Shown one piece after another: positions 38,251 to 50,528 of a DNA stretch of 64,000 bases. The notes under the pieces are model-generated. The model saw only the letters and a list, made by a program, of their open reading frames with translations. It had not been told where the DNA came from and ran no database searches. This stretch comes from Clusia tigrina (lineage: Eukaryota; Arthropoda; Insecta; Diptera; Clusiidae). How positions within the stretch are numbered: the first letter of the stretch is position 1; every line of letters starts with the position of its first letter. The position numbers were made by a program, and so were the translations under genes. The DNA lies in NCBI GenBank assembly GCA_920105625.2, contig OV050032.1, positions 105,012,542 through 105,076,541 on the forward strand. Reading direction: 5' to 3'.

Positions 38251-40560
38251 TTTTACTGGAGCGTCATAGAACCTTGAAAATTTGTAACAATAAAGTACAC
38301 GAGCCTATTGTCAATTTAAGCTATCGCTCAAAGCTATGCTACCCTTGAGTCCCAAACTAAACACTGATAAAAGTTCAATTGGCCCAAACTTCTATACGGT
38401 ACGTCCTACACCTATCAAAGTTTGCAACATACAAATGCTTGCAACTTTTTACTGGAGCGTCATAAAACCTTGAAATTTTGTTACAAATAAGTACTCGGGC
38501 CTCTTGTCAATTTAAGCTATCGCTCAAAGCTATGCTACCCTTGAGTCCCAAATCAACCACTGACAAAACTTTAAATGGCCCTAACTTCTAAACGGTACGT
38601 CCTACACCTATCAAAGTTTGCAACATACAGATGCTTGTAACTTTTTACTGGAGCGTCATAAAACCTTGAAATTTTGCAACAATAAAGTACTCGAGCCTCT
38701 TGTCAATTTAAGCTATCGCTCAAAGCTATGCTACCCTTGTGTCCCAAATCAAACACTGATAAAACTTCAAATAGCCGTATCTTCTATACGGTACGTCCTA
38801 CACCTATCAAAGTTTGCAACATACAAATGCTTGTAACTTTTTACTGGAGCGTCATAAAACCTTGAAATTTTGTAATAATATAGCACTCGAGCCTCTTGTC
38901 AATTTAAGCTATCGCTCAAAGCTATGCTACCCTTGAGTCCCAAATCAAAAACTGATAAAAGTTTTAATGGCCCTAACTTCTAAACGGTAGGTCCTACACC
39001 TATCAAAGTTTGCAACATACAAATGCTTGTAACTTTTTACTGGAGCCTCATAAAACATTGAAATTTTGTAACAATAAAGTACTCGAGCCTCTTGTCAATT
39101 TAAGCTATCGCTCAAAGCTATGCTACCCTTGAGTCCCAAATCAACCACTGATAAAACTTCAAATGGCCCTAACTTCTATACGGTGTGTCCTATACTTATC
39201 AAAGTTTGCAACATACAGATGCTTGCAACTTTTTACTGGAGCGTCATAAAACCTTGAAATTTTGTAACATTAAAGTACTAGAGCCTCTTGTCAATTTAAG
39301 CTATCGCTTAAAGCTATGCTACCCTTGAGTCCCAAATCAAACACTGAAAAAACTTCAAATGGCCCTAATTTCTAAACGCTACGTCCTACACTTATCAAAG
39401 TTTGCAACATACAAATGCTTGTAACTTTTTACTGGAGCGTCATAAAACCTTGAAATTTTGTAACAATAAAGTACTCGAGCCTCTTGTCAATTTAAGCTAT
39501 CGCTCAAAGCTATGCTACCCTTGAGTACCAAATCAAACACTGATAAAACCTCAAATGGCCCTAACTTCTATACGGTACGTCCCACACGTATCAAACTTTG
39601 CAACATACAAATGCTTGTAACTTTTTACTGGAGCGTCATAAAACCTGGAAATTTTGTAACAATAAAGTACTCGAGCCTCTTGTCAATTTAAGCTATCGCT
39701 CAAAGCTATGCTACCCTTGAGTCCCAAATCAACCACTGATAAAACTTCAAATGGCCCTAACTTCTATACGGTATGTCCTACACCTATCAAAGTTTGCAAC
39801 ATACAGATGCTTGTAACTTTTTACTGGATCGTCATAAAACCTTGAAATTTTGTAACAATAAAGTACTCGAGCCTCTTGTCAATTTAAGCTATCGCTCAAC
39901 GCTATGCTACCCTTGAGTCCCAAATCAAACACTGATAAAACTTAAAATGGCCCTAACTACGGTACGTCCTACACCTATCAAAGTTTGCAACATACAAATG
40001 CTTGCAACTTTTTACTGGAGCGTCATAAAACCTTGAAATTTTGTTACAATAAAGTGCTCGGGCCTCTTGTCAATTTAAGCTATCGCTCAAAGCTATGCTA
40101 CCCTTGAGTCCCAAATCAAACACTGACAAAACTTCAAATGGTCCTAACTTCTAAACGGTACGTCCTACACCTATCAAAGTTTGCAACATACAAATGCTTG
40201 TAACTTTTTACTGGAGCGTCATAAAACCTTGAAATTTTGTAACAATAAAGAACTCGAGCCTCTTGTCAATTTGAGCTATCGCTGAAAGCTATGCTACCCT
40301 TGAGTCCCAAATCAAACACTGATAAAACTTCAAATGGGCCTAACTTCTACACGGTACGTCCTACACCTATCAAAGTTTGCAACATACGAGTACAGATGCT
40401 TGTAACTTTTTACTGGAGCGTCATAAAACCTCGAAATTTTGTTACAATAAAGTAGTCGAGCCTCTTGTCAATTTAAGCTATCGCTCAAAGCTATGCTGCT
40501 CTTGAGTCCCAAATCAAACACTGATAAAACTTCAAATGGTCCTAACTTCTAAACGGTACG
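38251..40560 (+). repeat. Right-half block recurring at about 47.8, 53.9, 58.3 and 63.2 kb
   Basis: It begins with GTCATAGAACC and AAAATTTG, then ACGAGCCTATTG with AACTAAAC, TTACAAATAAG, a CAGATG monomer with TTTTGCAACAAT and TTGTGTCCC, AATAATATAGCAC, GGAGCCTC with CAACCACTG, AACATTAAAG, and GAGTACC with CCCACACGT. This first part matches 47.77-49.2 kb at an offset of 9,514 bp. A later monomer at about 39955-39962 lacks 5 bp (TAACTACGG for TAACTTCTATACGG), which I saw nowhere else. Confidence 0.73.
39953..39966 (+). other. Private 5-bp deletion in one monomer
   Basis: CCTAACTACGGTACG replaces the usual CCTAACTTCTATACGGTACG. The related monomers at about 37595, 47505, 53290, 57806, 60168 and 62530 have the full form. 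I saw it only once in the window. Confidence 0.85.
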
Positions 40561-42635
40561 TCCTACACCTATCAAAGTTTGCAACATACAAATGCTTGTA
40601 ACTTTTTACTGGAGCGTCATAAAACCTTGAAATTTTGTAATAATATAGCACTCGAGACTCTTGTCAATTGAAGCTATCGCTTAAAGCTATGCTACCCTTG
40701 AGTCCCAAATCAAACACTGATAAAACTTCAACTGGCGCTAACTTCTATACGGTACGTCCTACACCTATCAAAGTTTGCAACATACAAATGCTTGCAACTT
40801 TTTACTGGAGCGTCATAAAACCTTGAAATTTTGTAACAATAAAGTACTCAGGCCTCCTGTCAATTTTAGCTATCGCTGAAAGCTATGCTACCCTTGAGTC
40901 CCAAATAAAACACTGATAAAACTTCAAATGGGCCTAACTTCTACATGGTACGTCCTACACCTATCAAAGTTTGCAACTTACGAGTACAGATGCTTGTAAC
41001 TTTTTACTGGAGCGTCATAAAACCTCGAAATTTTGTTACAATAAAGTACTCGAGCCTCTTGTCAATTTAAGCTATCGCTCAAAGCTATGCTGCTCTTGAG
41101 TCCCAAATCAAACACTGATAAAACTTCAAATGGCCCTAACTTCTAAACGGTACGTCCTACACCTATCAAAGTTTTCAACATACAAATGCTTGTAACTTTT
41201 TACTGGAGCGTCATAAAACCTTGAAATTTTGTAACAATAAAGTACTCGGGCCTCTTGTCAATTTAAGCTATCGCTCAAAGCTATGCTACCCTTGAGTCCC
41301 AAATCAAACACTGACAAAACTTCAAATGGCCCTAACTTCTAAACGGTACGTCCTACACCTATCAAAGTTTGAAACATACAAATGCTTGTAACTTTTTACT
41401 GGAGCGTCATAAAACCTTGAAATTTTGTAACAATAAAGTACTCGAGCCTCTTGTCAATTGAAGCTATCGCTCAAAGCTATGCTACCCTTGAGTCCCAAAT
41501 CAAACACTGATAAAACTTCAAATGGCGCTAACTTCTATACGGTACTTCCTACACCTATCAAAGTTTGCAACATACAAATGCTTGTAACTCTTTACTGGAG
41601 CGTCATAAAACCTTGAAATTTCGTAACAATAAAGTACTCGAGCCTCTTGTCAATTTAAGCTATTGCTCAAAGCTATGCTACCCTTGAGTCCCAAATCAAA
41701 CACTGATAAAAGTTCAATTGGCCCAAACTTCTATACGGTACGTCCTACACCTATCAAAGTTTGCAACATACAAATGCTTGTAACTTTTTACTGGAGCGTC
41801 ATAAAACCTTGAAATTTTGTAATAATATAGCACTCGAGCCTCTTGTCAATTTAAGCTATCGCTCAAAGCTATGCTACCCTTGAGTCCCAAATCAAAAACT
41901 GATAAAACTTTTAATGGCCCTAACTTCTAAACGGTAGGTCCTACACCTATCAAAGTTTGCAACATACAAATGCTTGTAACTTTCGACTGGAGCCTCATAA
42001 AACATTGAAATTTTGTAACAATAAAGTACTCGAGCCTCTTGTCAATTTAAGCTATCGCTCAAAGCTATGCTACCCTTGAGTCCCAAATCAACCACTGATA
42101 AAACTTCAAATGGCCCTAACTTCTATACGGTGTGTCCTATACTTATCAAAGTTTGCAACATACAGATGCTTGCAACTTTTTACTGGAGCGTCATAAAACC
42201 TTGAAATTTTGTAACATTAAAGTACTAGAGCCTCTTGTCAATTTAAGCTATCGCTTAAAGCTATGCTACCCTTGAGTCCCAAATCAAACACTGAAAAAAC
42301 TTCAAATGGCCCTAACTTGTAAACGCTACGTCCTACACTTATCAAAGTTTGCAACATACAAATGCTTGTAACTTTTTACCGGAGCGTCATAAAACCTTGA
42401 AATTTTGTAACAATAAAGTACTCGAGCCTCTTGTCAATTTAAGCTATCGCTCAAAGCTATGCTACCCTTGAGTACCAAATCAAACACTGATAAAACCTCA
42501 AATGGCCCTAACTTCTATACGGTACGTCCCACACGTATCAAAGTTTGCAACATACAAATGCTTGTAACTTTTTACTGGAGCGTCATAAAACCTTGAAATT
42601 TTGTAACAATAAAGTACTCGAGCCTCTTGTCAATT
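40561..42635 (+). repeat. 2,358-bp 12-mer period, copy 1 (2,075 bp matched)
   Basis: Positions here recur 2,358 bp downstream (12 x 196 + 6): the AAATAAAACACTG monomer at 40901 and 43259, GGCGCTAAC with TACTTCC at 41521 and 43879, and the AACATTAAAG and GAGTACC monomers after them. One GAGTAC monomer here has a private CAACTTACGAGTAC form (about 40975). The block also resembles 30.8-32.6 kb. Confidence 0.74.
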
Positions 42636-42741
42636 TAAGCTATCGCTCAAAGCTATGCTACCCTTGAGTCCCAAATCAAACACTGATAAAACTTCAAATG
42701 GCCCTAACTTCTAAACGGTACGTCCTACACCTAGCAAAGTT
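42546..42741 (+). repeat. Reference monomer (near-consensus 196-bp unit)
   Basis: This copy is a good type example, counted from the T of TGCAAC. Relative to the consensus I see only two changes: TAAACGG for TATACGG, and CTAGCAAAG for CTATCAAAG near the end. Landmarks in monomer coordinates are ACTTTTTACTGGAGCGTC from about 22, GAAATTTTGTAAC from about 50, a CTCGAG (XhoI) site at 72-77, a short direct repeat AGCTATCGCT/AGCTATGCT at about 93-114, GAGTCCC from 121 and TACGGTACGTCC at about 169-180. It contains five CpG dinucleotides. There is no plausible coding or RNA-gene signal in it. Confidence 0.9.
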
Positions 42742-42917
42742 TTCAACATACAAATGCTTGTAACTTTTTACTGGAGCGTCATAAAACCTTGAAATTTTGT
42801 AACAATAAAGTTCTCGGGCCTCTTGTCAATTTAAGCTATCGCTCAAAGCTATGCTACCCTTGAGTCCCAAACTAAACACTGATAAAAGTTCAATTGGCCC
42901 TAACTTCTATACGGTAC
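42636..42917 (+). repeat. Satellite monomers between 2,358-bp copies
   Basis: About one and a half monomers (GTTTTCAAC, AGTTCTCGGG, AACTAAAC) that interrupt the 2,358-bp match. Plain satellite; nothing else is seen. Confidence 0.7.
42695..42804 (+). repeat. Internal 56-bp duplication within the satellite unit
   Basis: Two adjacent segments of the repeat align without gaps: 42695-42748 (starting CAAATGGCCC) and 42751-42804 (starting CAAATGCTTG). By consensus they match at 35 of 54 positions, including the shared starts CAAATG and TAACTT, a central CGTC and a terminal AACA. Their offset is 56 bp, exactly two sevenths of 196. A third, weaker relative may begin at the XhoI region, where ACTCGAGCCTC resembles ACTGGAGCGTC in 9 of 11 bases. 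This suggests the 196-bp unit grew from an older short repeat. The pairwise match is seen directly; the evolutionary reading is inference. Confidence 0.7.
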
Positions 42918-44993
42918 GTCCTACACCTATCAAAGTTTGCAACATACAAATGCTTGTAACTTTTTACTGGAGCGTCATAAAACCTTGAAATTTTGTAATA
43001 ATATAGCACTCGAGCCTCTTGTCAATTGAAGCTATCGCTTAAAGCTATGCTACCCTTGAGTCCCAAATCAAACACTGATAAAACTTCAAATGGCGCTAAC
43101 TTCTATACGGTACGTCCTACACCTATCAAAGTTTGCAACATACAAATGCTTGCAACTTTTTACTGGAGCGTCATAAAACCTTGAAATTTTGTAACAATAA
43201 AGTACTCGGGCCTCTTGTCAATTTTAGCTATCGCTGAAAGCTATGCTACCCTTGAGTCCCAAATAAAACACTGATAAAACTTCAAATGGGCCTAACTTCT
43301 ACACGGTACGTCCTACACCTATCAAAGTTTGCAACATACGAGTACAGATGCTTGTAACTTTTTACTGGAGCGTCATAAAACCTCGAAATTTTGTTACAAT
43401 AAAGTACTCGAGCCTCTTGTCAATTTAAACTATCGCTCAAAGCTATGCTGCTCTTGAGTCCCAAATCAAACACTGATAAAACTTCAAATGGCCCTAACTT
43501 CTAAACGGTACGTCCTACACCTATCTAAGTTTTCAACATACAAATGCTTGTAACTTTTTACTGGAGCGTCATAAAACCTTGAAATTTTGTAACAATAAAG
43601 TACTCGGGCCTCTTGCCAATTTAAGCTATCGCTCAAAGCTATGCTACCCTTGAGTCCCAAATCAAACACTGACAAAACTTCAAATGGCCCTAACTTCTAA
43701 ACGGTACGTCCTACACCTATCAAAGTTTGAAACATACAAATGCTTGTAACTTTTTACTGGAGCGTCATAAAACCTTGAAATTTTGTAACAATAAAGTACT
43801 CGAGCCTCTTGTCAATTGAAGCTATCGCTCAAAGCTATGCTACCCTTGAGTCCCAAATCAAACACTGATAAAACTTCAAATGGCGCTAACTTCTATACGG
43901 TACTTCCTACACCTATCAAAGTTTGCAACATACAAATGCTTGTAACTCTTTACTGGAGCGTCATAAAACCTTGAAATTTTGTAACAATAAAGTACTCGAG
44001 CCTCTTGTCAATTTAAGCTATCGCTCAAAGCTATGCTACCATTGAGTCCCAAACTAAACACTGATAAAAGTTCAATTGGCCCAAACTTCTATACGGTACG
44101 TCCTACACCTATCAAAGTTTGCAACATACAAATGCTTGTAACTTTTTACTGGAGCGTCATAAAACCTTGAAATTTTGTAATAATATAGCACTCGAGCCTC
44201 TTGTCAATTTAAGCTATCGCTCAAAGCTATGCTACCCTTGAGTCCCAAATCAAAAACTGATAAAACTTTTAATGGCCCTAACTTCTAAACGGTAGGTCCT
44301 ACACCTATCAAAGTTTGCAACATACAAATGCTTGTAATTTTCGACTATAGCCTCATAAAACATTGAAATTTTGTAACAATAAAGTACTCGAGCCTCTTGT
44401 CAATTTAAGTTATCGCTCAAAGCTATGCTACCTTTCAGTCTTAAATCAACCACTGATAAAACTTCAAATGGCCCTAACTTCTATACGGTGTGTCCTATAC
44501 TTATCAAAGTTTGCAACATACAGATGCTTGCAACTTTTTACTGGAGCGTCATAAAACCTTGAAATTTTGTAACATTAAAGTACTAGAGCCTCTTGTCAAT
44601 TTAAGCTATCGCTTAAAGCTATGCTACCCTTGAGTCCCAAATCAAACACTGAAAAAACTTCAAATGGCCCTAACTTCTAAACGCTACGTCCTACACTTAT
44701 CAAAGTTTGCAACATACAAATGCTTCTAACTTTTTACTGGAGCGTCATAAAACCTTGAAATTTTGTAACAATAAAGTACTCGAGCCTCTTGTCAATTTAA
44801 GCTATCGCTCAAAGCTATGCTACCCTTGAGTACCAAATCAAACACTGATAAAACCTCAAATGGCCCTAACTTCTATATGGTACGTCCCACACGTATCAAA
44901 GTTTGCAACATACAAATGGTTGTAACTTTTTACTGGAGCGTCATAAAACCTTGAAATTTTGTAACAATAAAGTACTCGAGCCTCTTGTCAATC
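42918..44993 (+). repeat. 2,358-bp 12-mer period, copy 2
   Basis: This matches 40560-42635 with visible divergence. It includes AAATGGCGC for CAACTGGCGC, TATCTAAGTTTTC at 43524, and replacement of the GGAGCCTC monomer by TTTCGACTATAGCC with CAGTCTTAAATC near 44340-44450. The last replacement matches the 36.7-kb block, so this copy is a mosaic of two repeat lineages. The match ends where the +4 bp monomer begins (about 44990). Confidence 0.72.
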
Positions 44994-46430
44994 GTTCAAA
45001 GTTATCGCTCAACGTTATGCTACCCTTGAGTCCCAAATCAACCACTGATAAAACTTCAAATGACCCTAACTTCTATACGGTATGTCCTACACCTATCAAA
45101 GTTTGCAACATACAGATGCTTGTAACTTTTTACTGGAGCGTCATAAAACCTTGAAATTTTGTAACAATAAAGTACTCGAGCCTCTTGTCAATTTAAGCTA
45201 TCGCTCAACGCTATGCTACCCTTGAGTCCCAAATCAAATACTGATAAAACTTAAAATGGCCCTAACTTCTATACGGTACGTCCTACACCTATCAAAGTTT
45301 GCAACATACAAATGCTTGCAACTTTTTACTGGAGCGTCATAAAACCTTGAAATTTTGTTACAAATAAGTACTCGGGCCTCTTGTCAATTTAAGCTATCGC
45401 TCAAAGCTATGCTAACCTTGAGTCCCAAATCAACCACTGACAAAACTTCAAATGGCCCTAACTTCTAAACGGTACGTCCTACACCTATCAAAGTTTGCAA
45501 CATACAAATGCTTGTAACTTTTTACTGGAGCGTCATAAAACCTTGAAATTTTGTAACAATAAAGAACTCGAGCCTCTTGTCAATTTGAGCTATCGCTGAA
45601 AGCTATGCTACCCTTGAGTCCCAAATCAAACACTGATAAAACTTCAAATGGGCCTAACTTCTACACGGTCCGTCCTACACCTATCAAGGTTTGCAACATA
45701 CGAGTACAGTTGCTTGTAACTTTTTACTGGAGCGTCATAAAACCTCGAAAATTTGTTACAATAAAGTAGTCGAGCCTCTTGTCAATTTAAGCTATCGCTC
45801 AAAGCTATGTTGCTCTTGAGTCCCAAATCAAACACTGATAAAACTTTAAATGGTCCTAACTTCTAAACGGTACGTCCTACACCTATCAAAGTGTTCAATA
45901 AAGTACTCGAGCCTCTTGTCAATTTAAGCTATCGCTCAAAGCTATGCTACCCTTGTGTCCCAAATCAAACACTGATAAAACTTCAAATGGCCGTATCTTC
46001 TATACGGTACGTCCTACACCTATCAAAGTTTGCAACATACAAATGCTTGTAACTTTTTACTGGAGCGTCATAAAACCTTGAAAATTTGTAACAATAAAGT
46101 ACACGAGCCTCTTGTCAATTTAAGCCATCGCTCAAAGCTATGCTACCCTTGAGTCCCAAACTAAACACTGATAAAAGTTCAATTGGCCCAAACTTCTATA
46201 CGGTACGTCCTACACCTATCAAAGTTTGCAAAATACAAATGCTTGTAACTTTTTACTGGAGCGTCATAAAACCTCGAAAATTTGTTACAATAAAGTAGTC
46301 GAGCCTCTTGTCAATTTAAGCTATCGCTCAAAGCTATGTTGCTCTTGAGTCCCAAATCAAACACTGATAAAACTTTAAATGGTCCTAACTTCTAAACGGT
46401 ACGTCCTACACCTATCAAAGTGTTCAATAA
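44994..46430 (+). repeat. Right-half block containing two short monomers
   Basis: It continues the 36.5-38.2 kb order (CTCAACGC, TTACAAATAAG, AAGAACTCG, GAGTACAGTTG at 45698, AAGTAGTCG with TATGTTGCTC) and then enters the 59-bp deletion at 45898. The AAGTAGTCG/TATGTTGCTC monomer and the deletion both appear again about 529 bp later, so this is a tandem repeat of three monomers, one of them short (3 x 196 - 59 = 529). Confidence 0.75.
45894..46030 (+). repeat. Short 137-bp monomer (59-bp internal deletion)
   Basis: GTGTTCAA runs straight into TAAAGTACTCGAG. The normal monomer has 59 more bases between the two CAA triplets (CAACATAC and AACAATAAAG), so the deletion has 3 bp of microhomology. 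Identical junctions occur in four monomers, all preceded by the TATGTTGCTC variant, which points to a single origin followed by amplification. Confidence 0.88.
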
Positions 46431-46559
46431 AGTACTCGAGCCTCTTGTCAATTTAAGCTATCGCTCAAAGCTATGCTACCCTTGAGTCCCAAATCAAAAA
46501 CTGATAAAACTTTTAATGGCCCTAACTTCTAAACGGTAGGTCCTACACCTATCAAAGTT
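46423..46559 (+). repeat. Short 137-bp monomer, second copy
   Basis: The junction after CAA at 46427 is the same as in 45894-46030. Here the remaining part of the monomer is of the AAAAACTG / TTTTAATGG / GGTAGGTCC class instead of the CCGTATC class. The short monomer has therefore recombined with another class downstream of the junction. Confidence 0.88.
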
Positions 46560-48229
46560 TGCAACATACAAATGCTTGTAACTTTCGACTATAGCCTCAT
46601 AAAACATTGAAATTTTGTAACAATAAAGTACTCGAGCCTCTTGTCAATTTAAGCTATCGCTCAAAGCTATGCTACCCTTCAGTCTTAAATCAACCACTGA
46701 TAAAACTTCAAATGGCCCTAACTTCTATACGGTGTGTCCTATACTTATCAAAGTTTGCAACATACAGATGCTTGCAACTTTTTACTGGAGCGTCATAAAA
46801 CCTTGAAATTTTGTAACATTAAAGTACTAGAGCCTCTTGTCAATTTAAGCTATCGCTTAAAGCTATGCTACCCTTGAGTCCCAAATCAAACACTGAAAAA
46901 ACTTCAAATGGCCCTAACTTCTAAACGCTACGTCCTACACTTATCAAAGTTTGCAACATACAAATGCTTCTAACTTTTTACTGGAGCGTCATAAAACCTT
47001 GAAATTTTGTAACAATAAAGTACTCGAGCCTCTTGTCAATTTAAGCTATCGCTCAAAGCTATGCTACCCTTGAGTACCAAATCAAACACTGATAAAACCT
47101 CAAATGGCCCTAACTTCTATACGGTACGTCCCACACGTATCAAAGTTTGCAACATACAAATGCTTGTAACTTTTTACTGGAGCGTCATAAAACATTGAAA
47201 TTTTGTAACAATAAAGTACTCGAGCCTCTTGTCAATCGCTCAAAGCTATCGCTCAAAGCTATGCTACCCTTGAGTCCCAAATCAACCACTGATAAAACTT
47301 CAAATGGCCCTAACTTCTATACGGTATGTCCTACACCTATCAAAGTTTGCAACATACAGATGCTTGTAACTTTTTACTGGAGCGTCATAAAACCTTGAAA
47401 TTTTGTAACAATAAAGTACTCGAGCCTCTTGTCAATTTAAGCTATCGCTCAACGCTATGCTACCCTTGAGTCCCAAATCAAACACTGATAAAACTTAAAA
47501 TGGCCCTAACTTCTATACGGTACGTCCTACACCTATCAAAGTTTGCAACATACAAATGCTTGCAACTTTTTACTGGAGCGTCATAAAACCTTGAAATTTT
47601 GTTACAAATAAGTACTCGGGCCTCTTGTCAATTTAAGCTATCGCTCAAAGCTATGCTAATTTTGAGTCCCAAATCAACCACTGACAAAACTTCAAATGGC
47701 CCTAACTTCTAAACGGTACGTCCTACACCTATCAAAGTGTTCAACATACAAATGCTTGTAACTTTTTAGTGGAGCGTCATAGAACCTTGAAAATTTGTAA
47801 CAATAAAGTACACGAGCCTATTGTCAATTTAAGCTATCGCTCAAAGCTATGCTACCCTTTGATTCCCAAACTAAACACTGATAAAAGTTCAATTGGCCCA
47901 AACTTCTATACGGTACGTCCTACACCTATCAAAGTTTGCAACATACAAATGCTTGCAACTTTTTACTGGAGCGTCATAAAACCTTGAAATTTTGTTACAA
48001 ATAAGTACTCGGGCCTCTTGTCAATTTAAGCTATCGCTCAAAGCTATGCTACCCTTGAGTCCCAAATCAACCACTGACAAAACTTCAAATGGCCCTAACT
48101 TCTAAACGGTACGTCCTACACCTATCAAAGTTTGCAACATACAGATGCTTGTAACTTTTTACTGGAGCGTCATAAAACCTTGAAATTTTGCAACAATAAA
48201 GTACTCGAGCCTCTTGTCAATTTAAGCTA
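46431..48229 (+). repeat. Right-half block with a two-monomer deletion relative to 52.2-54.4 kb
   Basis: This matches 52.2-53.5 kb at an offset of 5,779 bp, then 53.9-54.4 kb at 6,177 bp. The 398-bp jump equals two monomers plus the GAGTAC insertion. At about 47712-47740 the sequence passes from the CTGACAAAAC monomer into GTGTTCAAC, skipping the GAGTACAGTTG and TGCTGCTC monomers that are present at about 53.5-53.9 kb. A private change, TATGCTAATTTTGAG, sits at about 47653-47667. Confidence 0.75.
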
Positions 48230-50528
48230 TCGCTCAAAGCTATGCTACCCTTGTGTCCCAAATCAAACACTGATAAAACTTCAAATGGCCGTATCTTCTA
48301 TACGGTACGTCCTACACCTATCAAAGTTTGCAACATACAAATGCTTGTAACTTTTTACTGGAGCGTCATAAAACCTTGAAATTTTGTAATAATATAGCAC
48401 TCGAGCCTCTTGTCAATTTAAGCTATCGCTCAAAGCTATGCTACCCTTGAGTCCCACATCAAAAACTGATAAAAGTTTTAATGGCCCTAACTTCTAAACG
48501 GTAGGTCCTACACCTATCAAAGTTTGCAACATACAAATGCTTGTAACTTTCGACTGGAGCCTCATAAAACATTGAAATTTTGTAACAATAAAGTACTCGA
48601 GCCTCTTGTCAATTTAAGCTATCGCTCAAAGCTATGCTACCCTTGAGTCCCAAATCAACCACTGATAAAACTTCAAATGGCCCTAACTTCTATACGGTGT
48701 GTCCTATACTTATCAAAGTTTGCAACATACAGATGCTTGCAACCTTTTACTGGAGCGTCATAAAACCTTGAAATTTTGTAACATTAAAGTACTAGAGCCT
48801 CTTGTCAATTTAAGCTATCGCTCAAAGCTATGCTACCCTTGAGTCCCAAATCAAACACTGAAAAAACTTCAAATGGCCCTAATTTCTAAACGCTACGTCC
48901 TACACTTATCAAAGTTTGCAACATACAAATGCTTGTAACTTTTTACTGGAGCGTCATAAAACCTTGAAATTTTGTAACAATAAAGTACTCGAGCCTCTTG
49001 TCAATTTAAGCTATCGCTCAAAGCTATGCTACCCTTGAGTACCAAATCAAACACTGATAAAACCTCAAATGGCCCTAACTTCTATACGGTACGTCCCACA
49101 CGTATCAAAATTTGCAACATACAAATGCTTGTAACTTTTTACTGGAGCGTCATAAAACCTTGAAATTTTGTAACAATAAAGTACTCGAGCCTCTTGTCAA
49201 TTTAAGCTATCGCTCAAAGCTATGCTACCCTTGAGTCCCAAATCAACCACTGATAAAACTTCAAATGGGCCTAACTTCTACACGGTCCGTCCTACACCTA
49301 TCAAAGTTTGCAACATACGAGTACAGTTGCTTGTAACTTTTTACTGGAGCGTCATAAAACCTCGAAAATTTGTTACAATAAAGTAGTCGAGCCTCTTGTC
49401 AATTTAAGCTATCGCTCAAAGCTATGTTGCTCTTGAGTCCCAAATCAAACACTGATAAAACTTTAAATGGTCCTAACTTCTAAACGGTACGTCCTACACC
49501 TATCAAAGTGTTCAATAAAGTACTCGAGCCTCTTGTCAATTTAAGCTATCGCTCAAAGCTATGCTACCCTTGTGTCCCAAATCAAACACTGATAAAACTT
49601 CAAATGGCCGTATCTTCTATACGGTACGTCCTACACCTATCAAAGTTTGCAACATACAAATGCTTGTAACTTTTTACTGGAGCGTCATAAAAGCTTGAAA
49701 ATTTGTAACAATAAAGTACACGAGCCTCTTGTCAATTTAAGCCATCGCTCAAAGCTATGCTACCCTTGAGTCCCAAACTAAACACTGATAAAAGTTCAAT
49801 TGGCCCAAACTTCTATACGGTACGTCCTACATCTATCAAAGTTTGCAAAATACAAATGCTTGTAACTTTTTACTGGAGCGTCATAAAACCTTGAAATTTT
49901 GTAATAATATAGCACTCGAGCCTCTTGTCAATTTAAGCTATCGCTCAAAGCTATGCTACCCTTGAGTCCCAAATCAAAAACTGATAAAACTTTTAATGGC
50001 CCTAACTTCTAAACGGTAGGTCCTACACCTATCAAAGTTTGCAACATACAAATGCTTGTAACTTTCGACTATAGCCTCATAAAACATCGAAATTTTGTAA
50101 CAATAAAGTACTCGAGCCTCTTGTCAATTTAAGCTATCGCTCAAAGCTATGCTACCCTTCAGTCTTAAATCAACCACTGATAAAACTTCAAATGGCCCTA
50201 ACTTCTATACGGTGTGTCCTATACTTATCAAAGTTTGCAACATACAGATGCTTGCAACTTTTTACTGGAGCGTCATAAAACCTTGAAATTTTGTAACATT
50301 AAAGTACTAGAGCCTCTTGTCAATTTAAGCTATCGCTTAAAGCTATGCTACCCTTGAGTCCCAAATCAAACACTGAAAAAACTTCAAATGGCCCTAACTT
50401 CTAAACGCTACGTCCTACACTTATCAAAGTTTGCAACATACAAATGCTTCTAACTTTTTACTGGAGCGTCATAAAACCTTGAAATTTTGTAACAATAAAG
50501 TACTCGAGCCTCTTGTCAATTTAAGCTA
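48230..50528 (+). repeat. 2,299-bp higher-order repeat (12-mer with one short monomer), copy 1
   Basis: Twelve monomers (2,352 bp) minus the 59-bp deletion plus the 6-bp GAGTAC insertion equal 2,299. Markers at constant offset are AATATAGCAC (48391 and 50690), GAGTAC (about 49313 and 51613), the short-monomer junctions (49515 and 51814), and the rare ACATCAAAAACTG variant (near 48455 and 50755). The limits are set where TTGTGTCCC starts each copy. Confidence 0.83.
49511..49647 (+). repeat. Short 137-bp monomer, third copy
   Basis: The CAA/TAAAG junction at 49515 is the same, followed by the CCGTATC class as in the first copy. The preceding monomer again has TATGTTGCTC. Confidence 0.88.
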
